64,000 nucleotides of DNA from Gnetum montanum (taxonomy: Eukaryota > Streptophyta > Gnetopsida > Gnetales > Gnetaceae). The notes below the pieces were generated by a model. It was not told the DNA's origin, did no database searches, and worked only from the letters and a program-made list of their open reading frames with translations. Location: contig MNCI01003374.1 in NCBI GenBank assembly GCA_015680685.1, positions 1 to 64,000 of the forward strand, given 5' to 3'. Of this stretch, positions 46,639 to 57,357 are shown one piece after another; positions within the stretch are counted from its first letter, which is position 1; each line of letters begins with the position of its first letter. Both the position numbers and the translations under genes were made by a program.

Positions 46639-49600
46639 TCACGTAAAAATATGAGCCAAGGTAATTTCAAAATCAAAACTAAACATCAGGGACGGAGGGT
46701 CGTCCCTTTCAAACCCGCCAGCACCGTGAGTCCCCACCCCGCTGGGGCTACCTTCTTGGACATTGTCATCACCTCGACCCTACAAAACGCAAAAGAAACA
46801 ATCAACACAAGAACAAAAAAAGGAAAACTCCCAAACATTACTCAACAAACGAATTTCATGGCAACAAAATGCTTACCATAGGGGACCCCCCTAAACCGAA
46901 TTCCAGTCGACAAAGAATTTTCTCCTCTGAGATGCTAGCCCAGTCAGTCCCATCAAGGCCTAGATCGACGTTCGCCAAGGCTTTCCCCTTGTCAACCGCC
47001 GACCATGTAGGGCGTTTCAAGGGGAATTCACCCACAGAGACCTCCCTAGAAGCGGTCATAATTACCCTCATGGGTGATTCCATCTCAACAATTGTATTCT
47101 TAGCAAAGGTATCAAACACAGAACGTAGACCCAGACCCTCTATGAACATTTCAAGCTGATGCTTTTCTATGGATACTTCCTTCAATGATTTCTTGTAATG
47201 ATGCTTGTGGTTCTTCTCATCTTGACCCCACTTACGCACCTTGGAAGTGAAAGCCTTCCAATCCTGGCACTTGAGATTCATTAGATCTATCTAGGCCTTA
47301 CGCTCTACTAGTTTCTGAGTCAATGATGCATGGCGATTTAGCAGGTTCCAATATCTAGTATAAGTGATCTCGGAAGTTCGCCAAGAATGATCACCTGTTA
47401 GTCTAGCTGAGGCGAACTCATAACGAGCCTTGAGATCATCACGCTCAGCTAATAACTCGGAAACCTCTTTTTCCTTTACCTGGATTTGCAACCATAGCTG
47501 TTCAATGGAACGCCTATAGGTTCAAAGCGATTTGGTGTTATGCACAAGACCTTCTGCCACCTCGTCATAGACCGGCCTTGGTATCTGTTCAACTTCTGGC
47601 AATAGTGCAGGCAAGCTCTCAATACTAATGGTCTTAGACAAATCCCACTTCAACTTAGATCCTACACACACGAAAAGAACAGGCATTAAATCTTAGATGG
47701 CAAAAAGAGTGTGAAACTCAAAGGCCACATAACACTTGAAACACTTGTACCTATTTTAGGGTGGGCTTGCTGAATGCGTTTGACCACCTCATCGACGATA
47801 CTGATCACGAAATCCATTTTACTTGGCATCTCGGTCCAAGTAAATGGTTCATGAGTATGAGATGGACAAGCCTCCGTGGTCGTTTCAGGGGCAGCCACTA
47901 TCATCGACACTTCCAACCACATTGTAGGAATCGTCCTATCTTCATCTGGAAGTGATAAAAACATAAAATTAAAACACCATAGAAATAATGATTCCCAAGG
48001 CAATGCAATAGAAAAAAAGGGAATATACTGTGTTCTTTGTCCCCTTCTCGGTTTGGAGGGTCACCAAGGTCCAATCTTCCCTTAAGGAAGCTACTGAACA
48101 TCTCATCAACACCATCCTGGTCATCCACCAGTTCTGTCTCCGTGGTATCTTCCACCAGCTCTTCCGTCACTTCCACCTGATCTTTGCGGACCTCTTCCTC
48201 CTCAATTATTAAGTCCGTTGGAACCTCCTCCTCCTCGATAATGGTTTCTAGCTCCTATCTTCTCACTTCCCGAGTCAAGTCTGAAGACATTAGTTTCACG
48301 TAAGCGGACAAAACAAAAAAAAATGAATAAGACGAAAATGACAATACAATAAGTGCACCAAGCTTACTTACCTCGAATAGGCATTTTGAACCGTATTCGC
48401 TTCACCCTTGGCTCTACCACAGTTGAGGCCAGCTCTTTAGGGCGTTCGGGCTTCTGAATCTTCGCTTTGGCTTTCCCGATGATCTCTTTGATGACCCTGT
48501 CAACTCTCCTTGCAGTAAAAGGCACATTGTCTAGTTCCAATCCCACACTATCACGTGTATGGATTGAAGTACCAGATGACCCCTCTATTGTGATGGAAAC
48601 TGATTCATCAATCCCCTCGAGTACATCTTGGGACTCAGCTACGTCGAACAAATGGTTAATCCACGGGCGAGATAACTGAGTACGGTCCCGCAAAACATAC
48701 TTATTATCTATGCAAACCACTAGGAATTCGTCCAAGAAACATAGATAACTTGCGAAGAATGCGAAGGTAAAATGTGACTATGCCTCAATTTTTGAACGCA
48801 ATCGCACTATCTCCTTATGGAAACCCGACAACAAAAATTGGGACCAATTATAATGCATTCCGGTCTCTAAAATGGTTCGCATGATGCGCACAGCCTCCAC
48901 CCCAAGACTCTTCACTTGAGACAGGGATTTAGGAAATACCCATGCCCTAAACAAGGGATACAATTCATAGACTTCCATCACCTTTGACGTTCCCTACATA
49001 AGGAATCCTTTAGAGCCCTTGGCAATGCCCAACCAATCTTCTAGCTCACGTACCACATGGAGCTCTTTCTGTGCCCTGTCCAAAACCATGTTCACGCCAT
49101 TTTCCAGGACACCAAAGAGGTCTGAAAAGAACTCTGCTGACATATGGAAGACTATTTTGACACCCTTCATACGGGTGTTGTAGTAGGTGACAGAGTTGTC
49201 GAACGAATCGACAATCCCAATCATTTCAGCTATAGAGACATCAGGACTTGGGGTTGTGAATAACTCCATGAGGCCGGCATCATCCAAACAACAGACAAGA
49301 GACGATGGGGCATTGGTACGCAACCATCACTACGCCTTTCTGATCTCCCCAAACTTCATCGACAGGGTGCTCTCAGTCCGCCCTGTCGTAACAGGGTCTC
49401 CACCAGGAGGAACATTAACTGTAAACACAATTTAAAAACCATAACACCAGTATGACCAATGTTGCAACCGAACAAACAAACTAAGGAGTCAAGGAAATAT
49501 CATCACTTACCTTCAGTCGTGGGCTTTGAGGTGTTAGGACCCAAGTCAGTATCACAAGGGAAAATCGGTCCATTGCGTGACCAATCTCTATGCAGCCACC

Positions 49601-51079
49601 CTCGAGCTGTGCATTGTGCAAACGCCCTAGAAAACCGCTTATGGAAATGCACAATGTCACCCTTGGTCTGAGCTAATACAGCTCCACGGAGGGTGGGACC
49701 CGCCATGAAGGTCTCCAAAGCGGTGTGAGCCAGTGCAAGCCCATCATCATTGACGCATATCCCATCTTTGTCAACTTGGGGCCTGCAAAAGAACGGTCGT
49801 CAGAACAGGAACAAACACTAAACGACAAAATAGAAACAACAAACTACACAACCTTACCTCTCTACCCTGTACATTGTTCCCGGAGGATTCTGAAATAATG
49901 TGTGCGCATGCACAGCTAAAAATAAAGTGTTATTAAGATAGTGAGGCCCACGTGGCAACAAGTCCCACACACGCGATAACAGACGAGTAGATCTGGGCCC
50001 TCCAGAGGGACCTTCCTCAATCGCAAGCGGTCCCTCGTCAATATCCACCATGAAAACCATGACGCCATTTGCAGATCCTGGCAACATTGCTTCGAGCACG
50101 CTCCGTGCCACTTGTTTGCTTAGGTGTGACCATATCACTACCTTGAATCTATCTAGGATGAAGGCAAGGAATTCACAGGCCCCTTCCCTGAACCATACCC
50201 CATTATCATCAACAGTCAGATCACGGGTAGGTTCGTCGGTATCAAGGGGCCCAAACCATGTCAGTACCCTGACCAGCTCAACTATTAGAAGGAAAGGCTC
50301 AGGATCCCTACAAATAACCAGAATGCCATGGTAAATCAGCTATACACGAAAATGAAACATAGCAATGAAATTCCATGTTGAAGGCCAATACTCCAAAAAA
50401 TTGCAAACTGTTTACACTCGGCGTATATGCTACCAAAGAACTATCTATACTCAGCGTATACGCTATCAAAAAACTATTTACACTTGGCGTATACGCTATC
50501 AAAAAACTATTTACACTCGGCATATACGCTATCAACAAAACTGTTTACATTCAACATATACACTCCAAAAATTGTTTACGCACAGCGTGCAGACCTTGTA
50601 CGCTGCACAGCCTGTCTACGCTCAGCGTACAGACCCTGTACGCTATCAAAACCGTCTATGCTCAACGTACAGACCCTGTACACTGTCAAAATTATCTACA
50701 CCCAGCATGCAGACCCTGTACGCTGTCAAAACTATCTACGCACAGCGTGCAGACTCTGTACGCTGTCAAAATTATCTACGCTCAGTGTACAGACCCTGTA
50801 TGCTATCAAAACCGTCTACGCTCAACGTACAGACCTTGTACGCTATCAAAACTGTCTATGCTCCGCATGCAGACTCTATACACTACCAAAACCGTCTACG
50901 TCGAGATAACAAATGAAAGTAATTAACTAAGATAAGATCAGAGCCTACCTATGTGCCAGCCCAGGCTACGATGGAATCCTAGGCCTAGGTAAACACTGCA
51001 GCATGGCCTCACTTTCCTCCGCGAAAGTCAAGTCAAGCCCCTTCCTCCCTTGGCCTTCTACCTCCTTTCCCTTGCCCAT
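46639..51079 (-). pseudogene. Antisense eight-exon gene inside element E (1091 codons)
   Basis: Minus-strand exons: 51079-50949, 50307-49858, 49782-49511, 49418-48372, 48280-48029, 47945-47751, 47661-46877, 46779-46639. All introns are GT-AG, most donors are GTAAG-like, and phases agree at all seven junctions. The total is 3273 nt and ends at TGA. Exon 1 begins MGKGKEVEGQGRKGLDL. Exon 2 has WFREGACEFLAFILDRFKVV then WSHLSKQ, like FCP1/NIF phosphatases, but the DxD site reads VELVR. Exon 4 has YYNTRMKGVKIVF, YNWSQFLLSGFHKE; exon 5 is acidic; exon 7 has a coiled coil (KEKEVSELLAERDDLKARY). Eight in-frame stops, six TAG and two TGA, mean this copy is dead. Function unknown; it could be a captured host gene or a lineage-specific antisense ORF. 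Confidence 0.75.
50405..50905 (-). repeat. TACGCT tandem array in intron 1 of the antisense gene
   Basis: Five units of about 33 bp around CTCGGCGTATACGCTATCAA (50405-50560), then eight near-regular 40-bp units around CAGACCCTGTACGCTGTCAA (50587-50905). It lies wholly inside intron 1. Long plus-strand ORFs in all three frames are translations of the repeat. Confidence 0.85.
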
Positions 51080-51084
51080 TCTGG

Positions 51085-51350
51085 TGTCCTGTACACTGAA
51101 TCTCACAGGTCTACGCTGGGGTTTGAGCCTCTACGCTCATGCTCAGGTGCGAGCCTCTACACTCACGCTCACGCTGAGGTTTGAGCCTCTATGCTCACGC
51201 TAGGGTGCGAGTCTCTACGCTCACGCTTACACCGGGGTTTGTTGCTCTATGCTTACGCTGGGGTTTGGCACTTTACACTTACGCCACGACTAAGGTTTAC
51301 GCTTACGCTCCAGTTTGATTCAGGTTCACGCTACCTCTAACAACTAATAG
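51085..51350 (-). repeat. TACGCTCACGCT array in the antisense gene leader
   Basis: Irregular units of GAGCCTCTACGCTCACGCT and GGGTTTG words between the start codon of the antisense gene and its TATA-like box. The same TACGCT core is in intron 1 and the E LTRs. Confidence 0.75.
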
Positions 51351-51356
51351 CCTTAT

Positions 51357-51369
51357 GCTATATATAGCG
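51357..51369 (-). promoter_or_regulatory. TATA-like box of the antisense gene
   Basis: CGCTATATATAGC on the minus strand, about 280 bp upstream of the antisense ATG (51079). Being palindromic it could act in either direction. The position suits a core promoter with a leader that covers the TACGCT array. Confidence 0.45.
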
Positions 51370-51603
51370 CCCTGTTGACCCCGCCGTCGCCTTCCATTAT
51401 TTTTTTATTTTATTTTATAAAATTTAATTAAAATTATTTAAAGTACAAAATATGGGAAAATGCAAGACAAGATAACAAGATAATGAACACTACCACATAC
51501 CATATTCCCTGGTAAACTAATTTCGGTTGCCCGCACTGAGAATTTTGGCGTAAACTCTTCGGTACAGATCATGCATCAACTAGACAGCATCAAATCACAA
51601 GTA

Positions 51604-51780
51604 CGACTCGGTAAGGCCTTAAACTACCACATTCAGCTCAGTAAGGCCTTAAACTGCCACATTCGGCCTGGTAAGGCCTTAAACTACCACATGCGGCCCG
51701 ATAAGGCCTTAAACTGCCACATTCGGCCCAGTAAGGCCTTAAACTGCCACATCCGGCCCGATAAAGCCTTAAACTACCAT
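51604..51780 (+). repeat. 30-bp tandem array before RT (six units)
   Basis: Exact 30-bp period with the core AAGGCCTTAAACTGCCAC. It shares CGGCCCG and GGCCTTAAACT with the array at 46221-46305. It lies at the other side of the antisense gene. Confidence 0.9.
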
Positions 51781-52029
51781 GCGTCCAGGTACAACGATAA
51801 ACCACCACCGTACACCTACATATGATTTACGTTGCCCAGGGATGCATAACAACCACTACTAGCTCACTCTGCCCTCTGTTTCTTGGCAGGAGCAAGCCCA
51901 ATGGATTACCAGCATCTATTCACACCATTGACCATCGATGGACCATACAGAAAGATCACAAGAGAAATCCACATAAATTCCATCAACTTAGGTCCATCAA
52001 CGGACGACACAGTCATAGCTTAAACACAA

Positions 52030-53030
52030 AAAACGTTAGATAGCTACAAAGGTATGACAAAATCCCTCAACATAGAAGCTGATAGCATCACTGAAGACCC
52101 TTTGACTGAAACCCCCATCGCTATGCTTGATGGTGAAATCAAGATATTAAAATTGAGTACATTATTACAACCCCAACTGGCCAGAGACATAGAAGATGTG
52201 CTTTGAGACAACATAAAAGCATTTGCTTGATCTTACATTGATATGCCCGAGTTAGATCCTCGAATCGTCCAGCACAATATTATACGCGATCCAAAATTAA
52301 GGCCAATAAAACAAAAGGCACCAAAGGTTAAGCCTGAGGTAGCGTTGGCAATTCGCAATGAGATCACCAAACTCTATCAGGCGGGTTTCTTTCTGGCTAT
52401 TGACTACGCTAACTGGGTTTCCAACATGGTCATTGTCCCAAAGAAGAACGAAAGCATTCGCCTATGCATTAACTTCCGGGACCTCAACGTTACAACCATA
52501 AAAGATGATTTCCCCCTACCCAGCATCGATCAACTTGTTAACTCAACCGCTAGGCATGCCTTGTTATATTTTATGGATGGCTTCTCAGGATATAACCAGA
52601 TATGCATTAACCCATAGCATCAGCTCCAGACTACCTTTATGACACCATGGGGTACCTTCTATTACACGATGATGCCATTCGGTCTCAAAAACGCTGAGGC
52701 CACATATCAAAGGGCGATGACATTTATTTTTAGTGATTACATACTTCAATCGCTCAATGACTATGTAGATGACATCGCAATTAAATCGAAAACACCAGAA
52801 CAACACGTCCAAGATTTAGACTTGATCCTAAAACGTTACTTAAAATATGAACTCAGGCTCAACCCAAAGAAATATGTTTTCGGAGTAAAAATGGGCAAGA
52901 TGCTAGGCTTCGTAGTGTCAGAAACAGGAATACGAGTGGACCCGGATAAACTTAAAGCTATCATCAATCTAAAACCACCAAGCAACATTACTGAACTTTG
53001 GGATCTACAAGGCAGACTATAGTTCATCAG
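52030..53030 (+). pseudogene. Element E reverse transcriptase
   Basis: The lead-in is SYIDMPELDPRIVQHNI (after stops at 52204 and 52228). The domain runs VALAIRNEITKLYQAGF, SNMVIVPKKNESIRLCINFRDLN, FPLPSIDQLV, FMDGFSGYNQI (52380-52610), TPWGTFYYTMMPFGLKNAEATYQR and the catalytic YVDD at 52762-52773. NPKKYVFGVKMGKMLGFVVSETGI closes it. Intact over most of its length with few stops (52615, 53020). It synthesises cDNA in a working element. No start codon is evident, as expected for a polyprotein read after splicing or readthrough. Confidence 0.85.
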
Positions 53031-53079
53031 GCGTTTCATAGAAAAATTGACAAACAAGTTAAAACCCATGAACCATTTG

Positions 53080-53600
53080 CTATGAAAGAATGTCCATTTT
53101 GAATGGACTCCACAATGTCAAGAAGCCTTCGACCATATTAAGACAGCACTGGCTCAGCTACCAATAGTGTACCCTCCACACAACAATAAACCCTTCTACA
53201 TCTACCTCGCCACGTTTGATTTGTCCATCGCTTCTATGCTTTGCTAGAAATGAGACGATGCGACTGAAGTTCCTATTTATTACTTGAGCCATGCATTGGT
53301 GGCCCACGAAAAGAAGTACAATGAGGTAGAGAGGTCATGTTTAGCCCTTGTCTTTTCCTTAAAGAAATGGCAACATTACCTCTTCCATAACCAAACCAAC
53401 ATAATTTGTAAAGATAATGTGCTCAGAGCCATCACCAGCAACATTTACGAGTCAAGCAGAATAGCGCGTTGGAAAGCCATAATAGCCGAATTCGACCTAC
53501 ATTACATAGCGCAGTCATCAGTCAAGGGTCAAGCCATAGCGAACCAACTCACCACATCACCAACACATGATCAAGCAACAATAGAGCTAGAGTTTCCAGG
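53080..53600 (+). pseudogene. Element E RNase H
   Basis: FYIYLATFDLSIASMLC with stops, then VPIYYLSHALVAHEKKYNEVERSCLALVF and RIARWKAIIAEFDL with KGQAIANQL. The first acidic residue position is occupied by ATFDLS. This is the plant Ty3 RNase H of the Tat type. The domain is cut short just before the integrase; see the deletion finding. Confidence 0.7.
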
Positions 53601-54576
53601 TGAAAATGTGAGCGCGGTAGACATCGTTCCTAATGAGTACGAAGCTATTCTGAACTTTGAGTGCTGTATCTGTCAAAAACATGGCAATCTTATACATGTT
53701 CCACCAAATGAGTTGCATACAGTGCAAATCACCTGGCCCTTTCAAAAGTGGGGTTTGGACCTTATCGGACCAATAACACCCTCATCTTCTGCAGGGATAT
53801 AGCTTCATCATAGCCGCGACAGAGTATTTCACGAAGTGGGTAGAAGCTATTCCCCTTAGAAAAACCACATCCAAACACATATGCAACTTCATTCTTGAAA
53901 ACATTATGACCCGTTTTGGCATCCCCATGACCATCATCACTGATAATGGGCCACAATTCAGCAGTGCCGAAACCAGAACTTTCTATGAAAGCCTAGGGAT
54001 CAGACATTCATTTTCATCCCCTTACTACCCTCAGAGCAATGGACAAGCTAAAGCCACAAATAAAACCATCATTACAATCCTCGAAGCAAGAAAAGATGGC
54101 ACGAACAGCTAGTATACGCATTGTGGGCTTATCGTACTATGCATCGGACCTCCACAGGTACAATGCCATATACTCTTATTTATGGTTCAGAAGCTATTTT
54201 ACCCTTGGAGTTACAGGTACCATCCCTAAAGATCACACTCTCTGGACTCCTCGATGAAGGGAAAAACAATGACCTACGCATTGTTGACTTGGACTCAGTG
54301 GAGGAGGAACGTGTACATGCACTCGATCAGATTGAGTGGTATCAAAAATGACACCGACAACACCATCAACACGATGTTCATAAGCGCCCCATCAAAGAAG
54401 GCAACCTTGTACTCAAAGCCGTTCGGGAACCCCCAGACAAATTCTCAGCTAATTGGGAAGGGCCCTACTTGGTCACCAAAGCACACGACAACAGAGCATT
54501 CAATTTAGTTGACATGGAAGGGAACGAGCTTGCAAATCCGACCAATCATGTGTTCTTGAAATCATTTCACGTTTAA
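53600..54576 (+). pseudogene. Element E integrase, N-terminus deleted
   Basis: It begins at CCICQKHGNLIHVPPNELH, i.e. at the second CxxC of the zinc-binding region; the HH part is missing. The core has WGLDLIGPI (aspartate 53758-53760), a frameshift near 53798, EYFTKWVEAIPLRKTTS, ITDNGPQFSS (aspartate 53942-53944) and SNGQAKATNK. The expected catalytic glutamate is lysine (54050-54052). The C-terminus has WEGPYLVTKA and ends FLKSFHV, stop TAA 54574-54576. It would insert cDNA; this copy is inactive. Confidence 0.8.
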
Positions 54577-54589
54577 GCATGGATTCAGG

Positions 54590-54830
54590 TACGTGCTCGT
54601 CCTGGATGTTCGCAATGACAATAAACTAGCACCTTTCTGGTACGACATTAAACTACCACAATCTCATCTTCCAGAGTCCGCTAAGACTATAAACTAGTTT
54701 GCCTCTTCATAGTCCACCACGACTATAAGCTAGCATCATACCGTCCGCTACGACGCTAAACTGGCAACGTCCAATGGGTTATAACATAAAACTAACCCAC
54801 GATAATCCGCTACGACTATAAACTGGCAAC
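54590..54830 (+). repeat. Repeat array after integrase: CTACGACTATAAACTGGC words
   Basis: Six or seven irregular units of about 35-45 bp. The core CGACATTAAACTACC is also found after the protease (46068-46160). Confidence 0.75.
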
Positions 54831-55859
54831 TTCATCTCTAGTCTCTCAATCTATGGCTGCATTCAAACTTCACCAGAGCCGTTGCCTCGCTCGCCATCAG
54901 CCGATCCTGACAACATTGCCGCTATTCTTATACAGTGCCTGAAATTTCATGTGTTGCCTAAATTTCATCAGTTGCTGTTCAAGTCTAGGTTTGCTTACTC
55001 ACTCATGGTTTTCTTGCCTTCTTGGAGTTGTGTTTGCAGGATGAAACTTAGAGGTATTCGTACAAGAATGCACTTCATCGCAGCAGCGAGGTAAGACGTT
55101 GTTCATAACACACGTGACAAGACTAATCAAGCCATTCACTAGTACATCTCCCGTTACATATCCCGCCTATCCCTCAACAGCTTACACTTAGTTATATCCC
55201 GGACACACCCAGTGCAGCCTAAAACATTGAACACACTGTCGCACACTACACCACTCTTAAGCAGTTGTAACCCACAACATGGCATCTGAGCATGCACCAA
55301 AAAAAAAGTTAGCCACAAGACCCTTGGCATATCCCATAAGCCCCAGGCGGGAAGGCAGTTACCTTGAAAGCAAACGCTCATGTCTAAAATAATCAAGTAA
55401 CATCTCATTACATGGCTTTGGCTCTCTGCCAATAGGTTCCCTCGAAACACTAAACAAAGGCCATGTTCCTCCAAAGAACGCAACACATCATCATGTAGCT
55501 TTGGTTGTGTCAACAAGTCCTCTTAAACACCAAAAAAGAGCCTTGTGCCACCAAAGGATGCACATCTCATGTCTTGATTCCAAGTCTGCTAAACAATGGC
55601 TATTGACAATTATCGGCATGACCTGTATACACACCAGAACATTCCCTTGACCATGCACAATCCCTTGAGCAACTACCAATCCCCGCAATTTCCATTTCCC
55701 TATCTAACTACAAACTTCATCTCTCTAATCCCATGTACTACTGAACATGGTACGATGACGTCTAGCCAGGTGGCAAAGGACAATGTCTCTATCAAGTTGC
55801 TTGTGGTGTTTTGTACTTCTTTGTCGACGCTTCTCGGGTTGATTCCTCCAAGCGTTAAC
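54831..55859 (+). other. Element E 3' untranslated region
   Basis: No supported gene. A minus ORF at 55154-55516 (120 codons) and a plus ORF at 55596-55925 have no family resemblance I can name. Confidence 0.5.
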
Positions 55860-55872
55860 AAAGAGGGACCAA
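55860..55872 (+). other. Polypurine tract of element E
   Basis: AAAGAGGGACCAA immediately before the 3' LTR. It differs from the GTCGTGGGGGTA tract of the other group. Confidence 0.6.
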
Positions 55873-57352
55873 TGAAACACCACAAAATTCTGAGCTTAGT
55901 ACTTCTCCAACAAGAATCGAACTAAGTCATGACGCTCCCTAGCATGACTAAAGCTTGAGGGCCCCACAGACAGCTTCAAGCAGAGTCGAACTCAACAAGG
56001 AGCAGTTCCCTAGGACCCACAGACAACCACGATGACATCTGCTAACAAACATGGCAACTTTGGAGCTCAAGATGCTTAGTTTTCACTAAGTATGTAGCGT
56101 ACACAGCCAGCGTATATGCCCAGTGTACATGCCCAGCATACACGCCTCACATGTACGCCTAGCACTGACGTGTACACCCAGCATGGGATTCCAAAGATGA
56201 CATGGAAACGGCACTCCAAAGCAAGACTTGGTACAAGGCATCAACTCACAGGAACAAAGCAATTAGCAGGTGACACCACAGGCTCTAGAAGGACGAATTT
56301 TGGTCTCGACATCATGTACTTGGGATTTCATACGCCCAGCATGTGCATCCTATACGCCCAACGTATATGCCCAGCATGTGCATCCTACACGCCCAGCGTA
56401 TACGCCCAACATAGGCGTTCAGCGTATACGCCCAACATGGACAATGTGTACACCCAGTATACCAATCAAAGCTCTCCAGAACCATGTTAGATCAAAGCCG
56501 ATCGAGCTGAACATCCACAGGCAACATTCTTGTGACATCCGAATGCAAATCCAAGGGTCAAATGACTTCTTTTGTTTCAATCATGTCTGTACGCCAAGTT
56601 CACACGCCCAACGTGTATACGCTGGTGTATAGCACTGTACGCTAGCATACAACACACTGTATACTTGTCAAATTTCACACTCGATCAATGCGCCACATGT
56701 CACCCGACCCGGGAGTCCAGCACCCCGCAGCCAATCATTCCCTCTCAGATCTGAGTCTAACGTCTAAACCCGTATAAAACCCCCAATTTTTGACCAAATC
56801 CAGGTTCGAAAAACTAGAGGCACCTTGGCAAAAATCGGGGTAGACCAGACGAAGCAAATTGAGAATCTTGCATCCTATATGCTGGACCTCAACCCTGCAC
56901 GCTAAACATACAGCCTCTACGCTGTGCCTGCAATCTGAACCAGTACGCTGCCACATACTTGCATTCACTGGGGCTCTTCGTCTACCTTATGTCAGATCCA
57001 CAACTGCATTAAGATCGGTGCATTGTAACTTCCATTATGCAATGACATTGCCACATTTTTGCTAAGATTTATTACAGTTTTATCGTTCATTCTTGTATGC
57101 TCATCGTTTACATTCTTGTACGTTTATGCTCTGTTTCACATTAGTTACGCTGTTTACATATAACCCGACATATAGTATATCGGTATACGCTCGGGGAAAT
57201 CCTTGTCTGATCCATGTGCGGACCACTCGAGGTACTCTACCTTCGTTAATTCCAGCTCACCCTCAAGCGAAGGTAGGGTCTTCTGTGCTTGTCCGGGGAT
57301 CTTCTGGCCTCTGTTTCGTTCCAGCCGGAGACCGACGATTTCGGATAGTACA
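55873..57352 (+). repeat. 3' LTR of element E (1480 bp)
   Basis: It starts TGAAACACCACAAAATT and ends GGATAGTACA. U3 has more CGCCCAGC/CGTATACG units than the 5' LTR (56090-56450), which explains the 74-bp length difference. TATA-like GTATAAAACCCC is near 56771. Confidence 0.92.
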
Positions 57353-57357
57353 TGGTG

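Larger units (their letters stand above)
40008..57352 (+). mobile_element. Element E: Tat/Ogre-like Ty3/Gypsy with an antisense gene, inserted in D ORF2
   Basis: Perfect target duplications TGGTG at 40003-40007 and 57353-57357. LTRs at 40008-41413 and 55873-57352 run TGAAACA...AGTACA. The interior holds, in order: tandem array, gag, protease, a 6-kb region with an antisense gene, then RT, RNase H, integrase, repeats and 3' untranslated region. Separation of protease and RT by a long noncoding or intron-like stretch is typical of Ogre-like elements. The gag knuckle CDYH..H..C and RT linker FA*SYIDMPELDP support the Tat lineage. Most frames carry stops. Confidence 0.9.

Noticed and set aside
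50365-50926. Three overlapping plus-strand ORFs of 160-183 codons
   Set aside because: They are translations of the TACGCT tandem array in all three frames (its units lack stops). The composition repeats with the unit and no domain is visible.
51604-51780. CRISPR-like appearance of evenly spaced 30-bp units
   Set aside because: The units are directly adjacent without unique spacers, and the context is a plant retrotransposon. Ordinary tandem repeat.
55154-55516. 120-codon minus ORF in the E 3' untranslated region, considered as another antisense gene
   Set aside because: No matching exons beside it and no domain pattern. Not supported.
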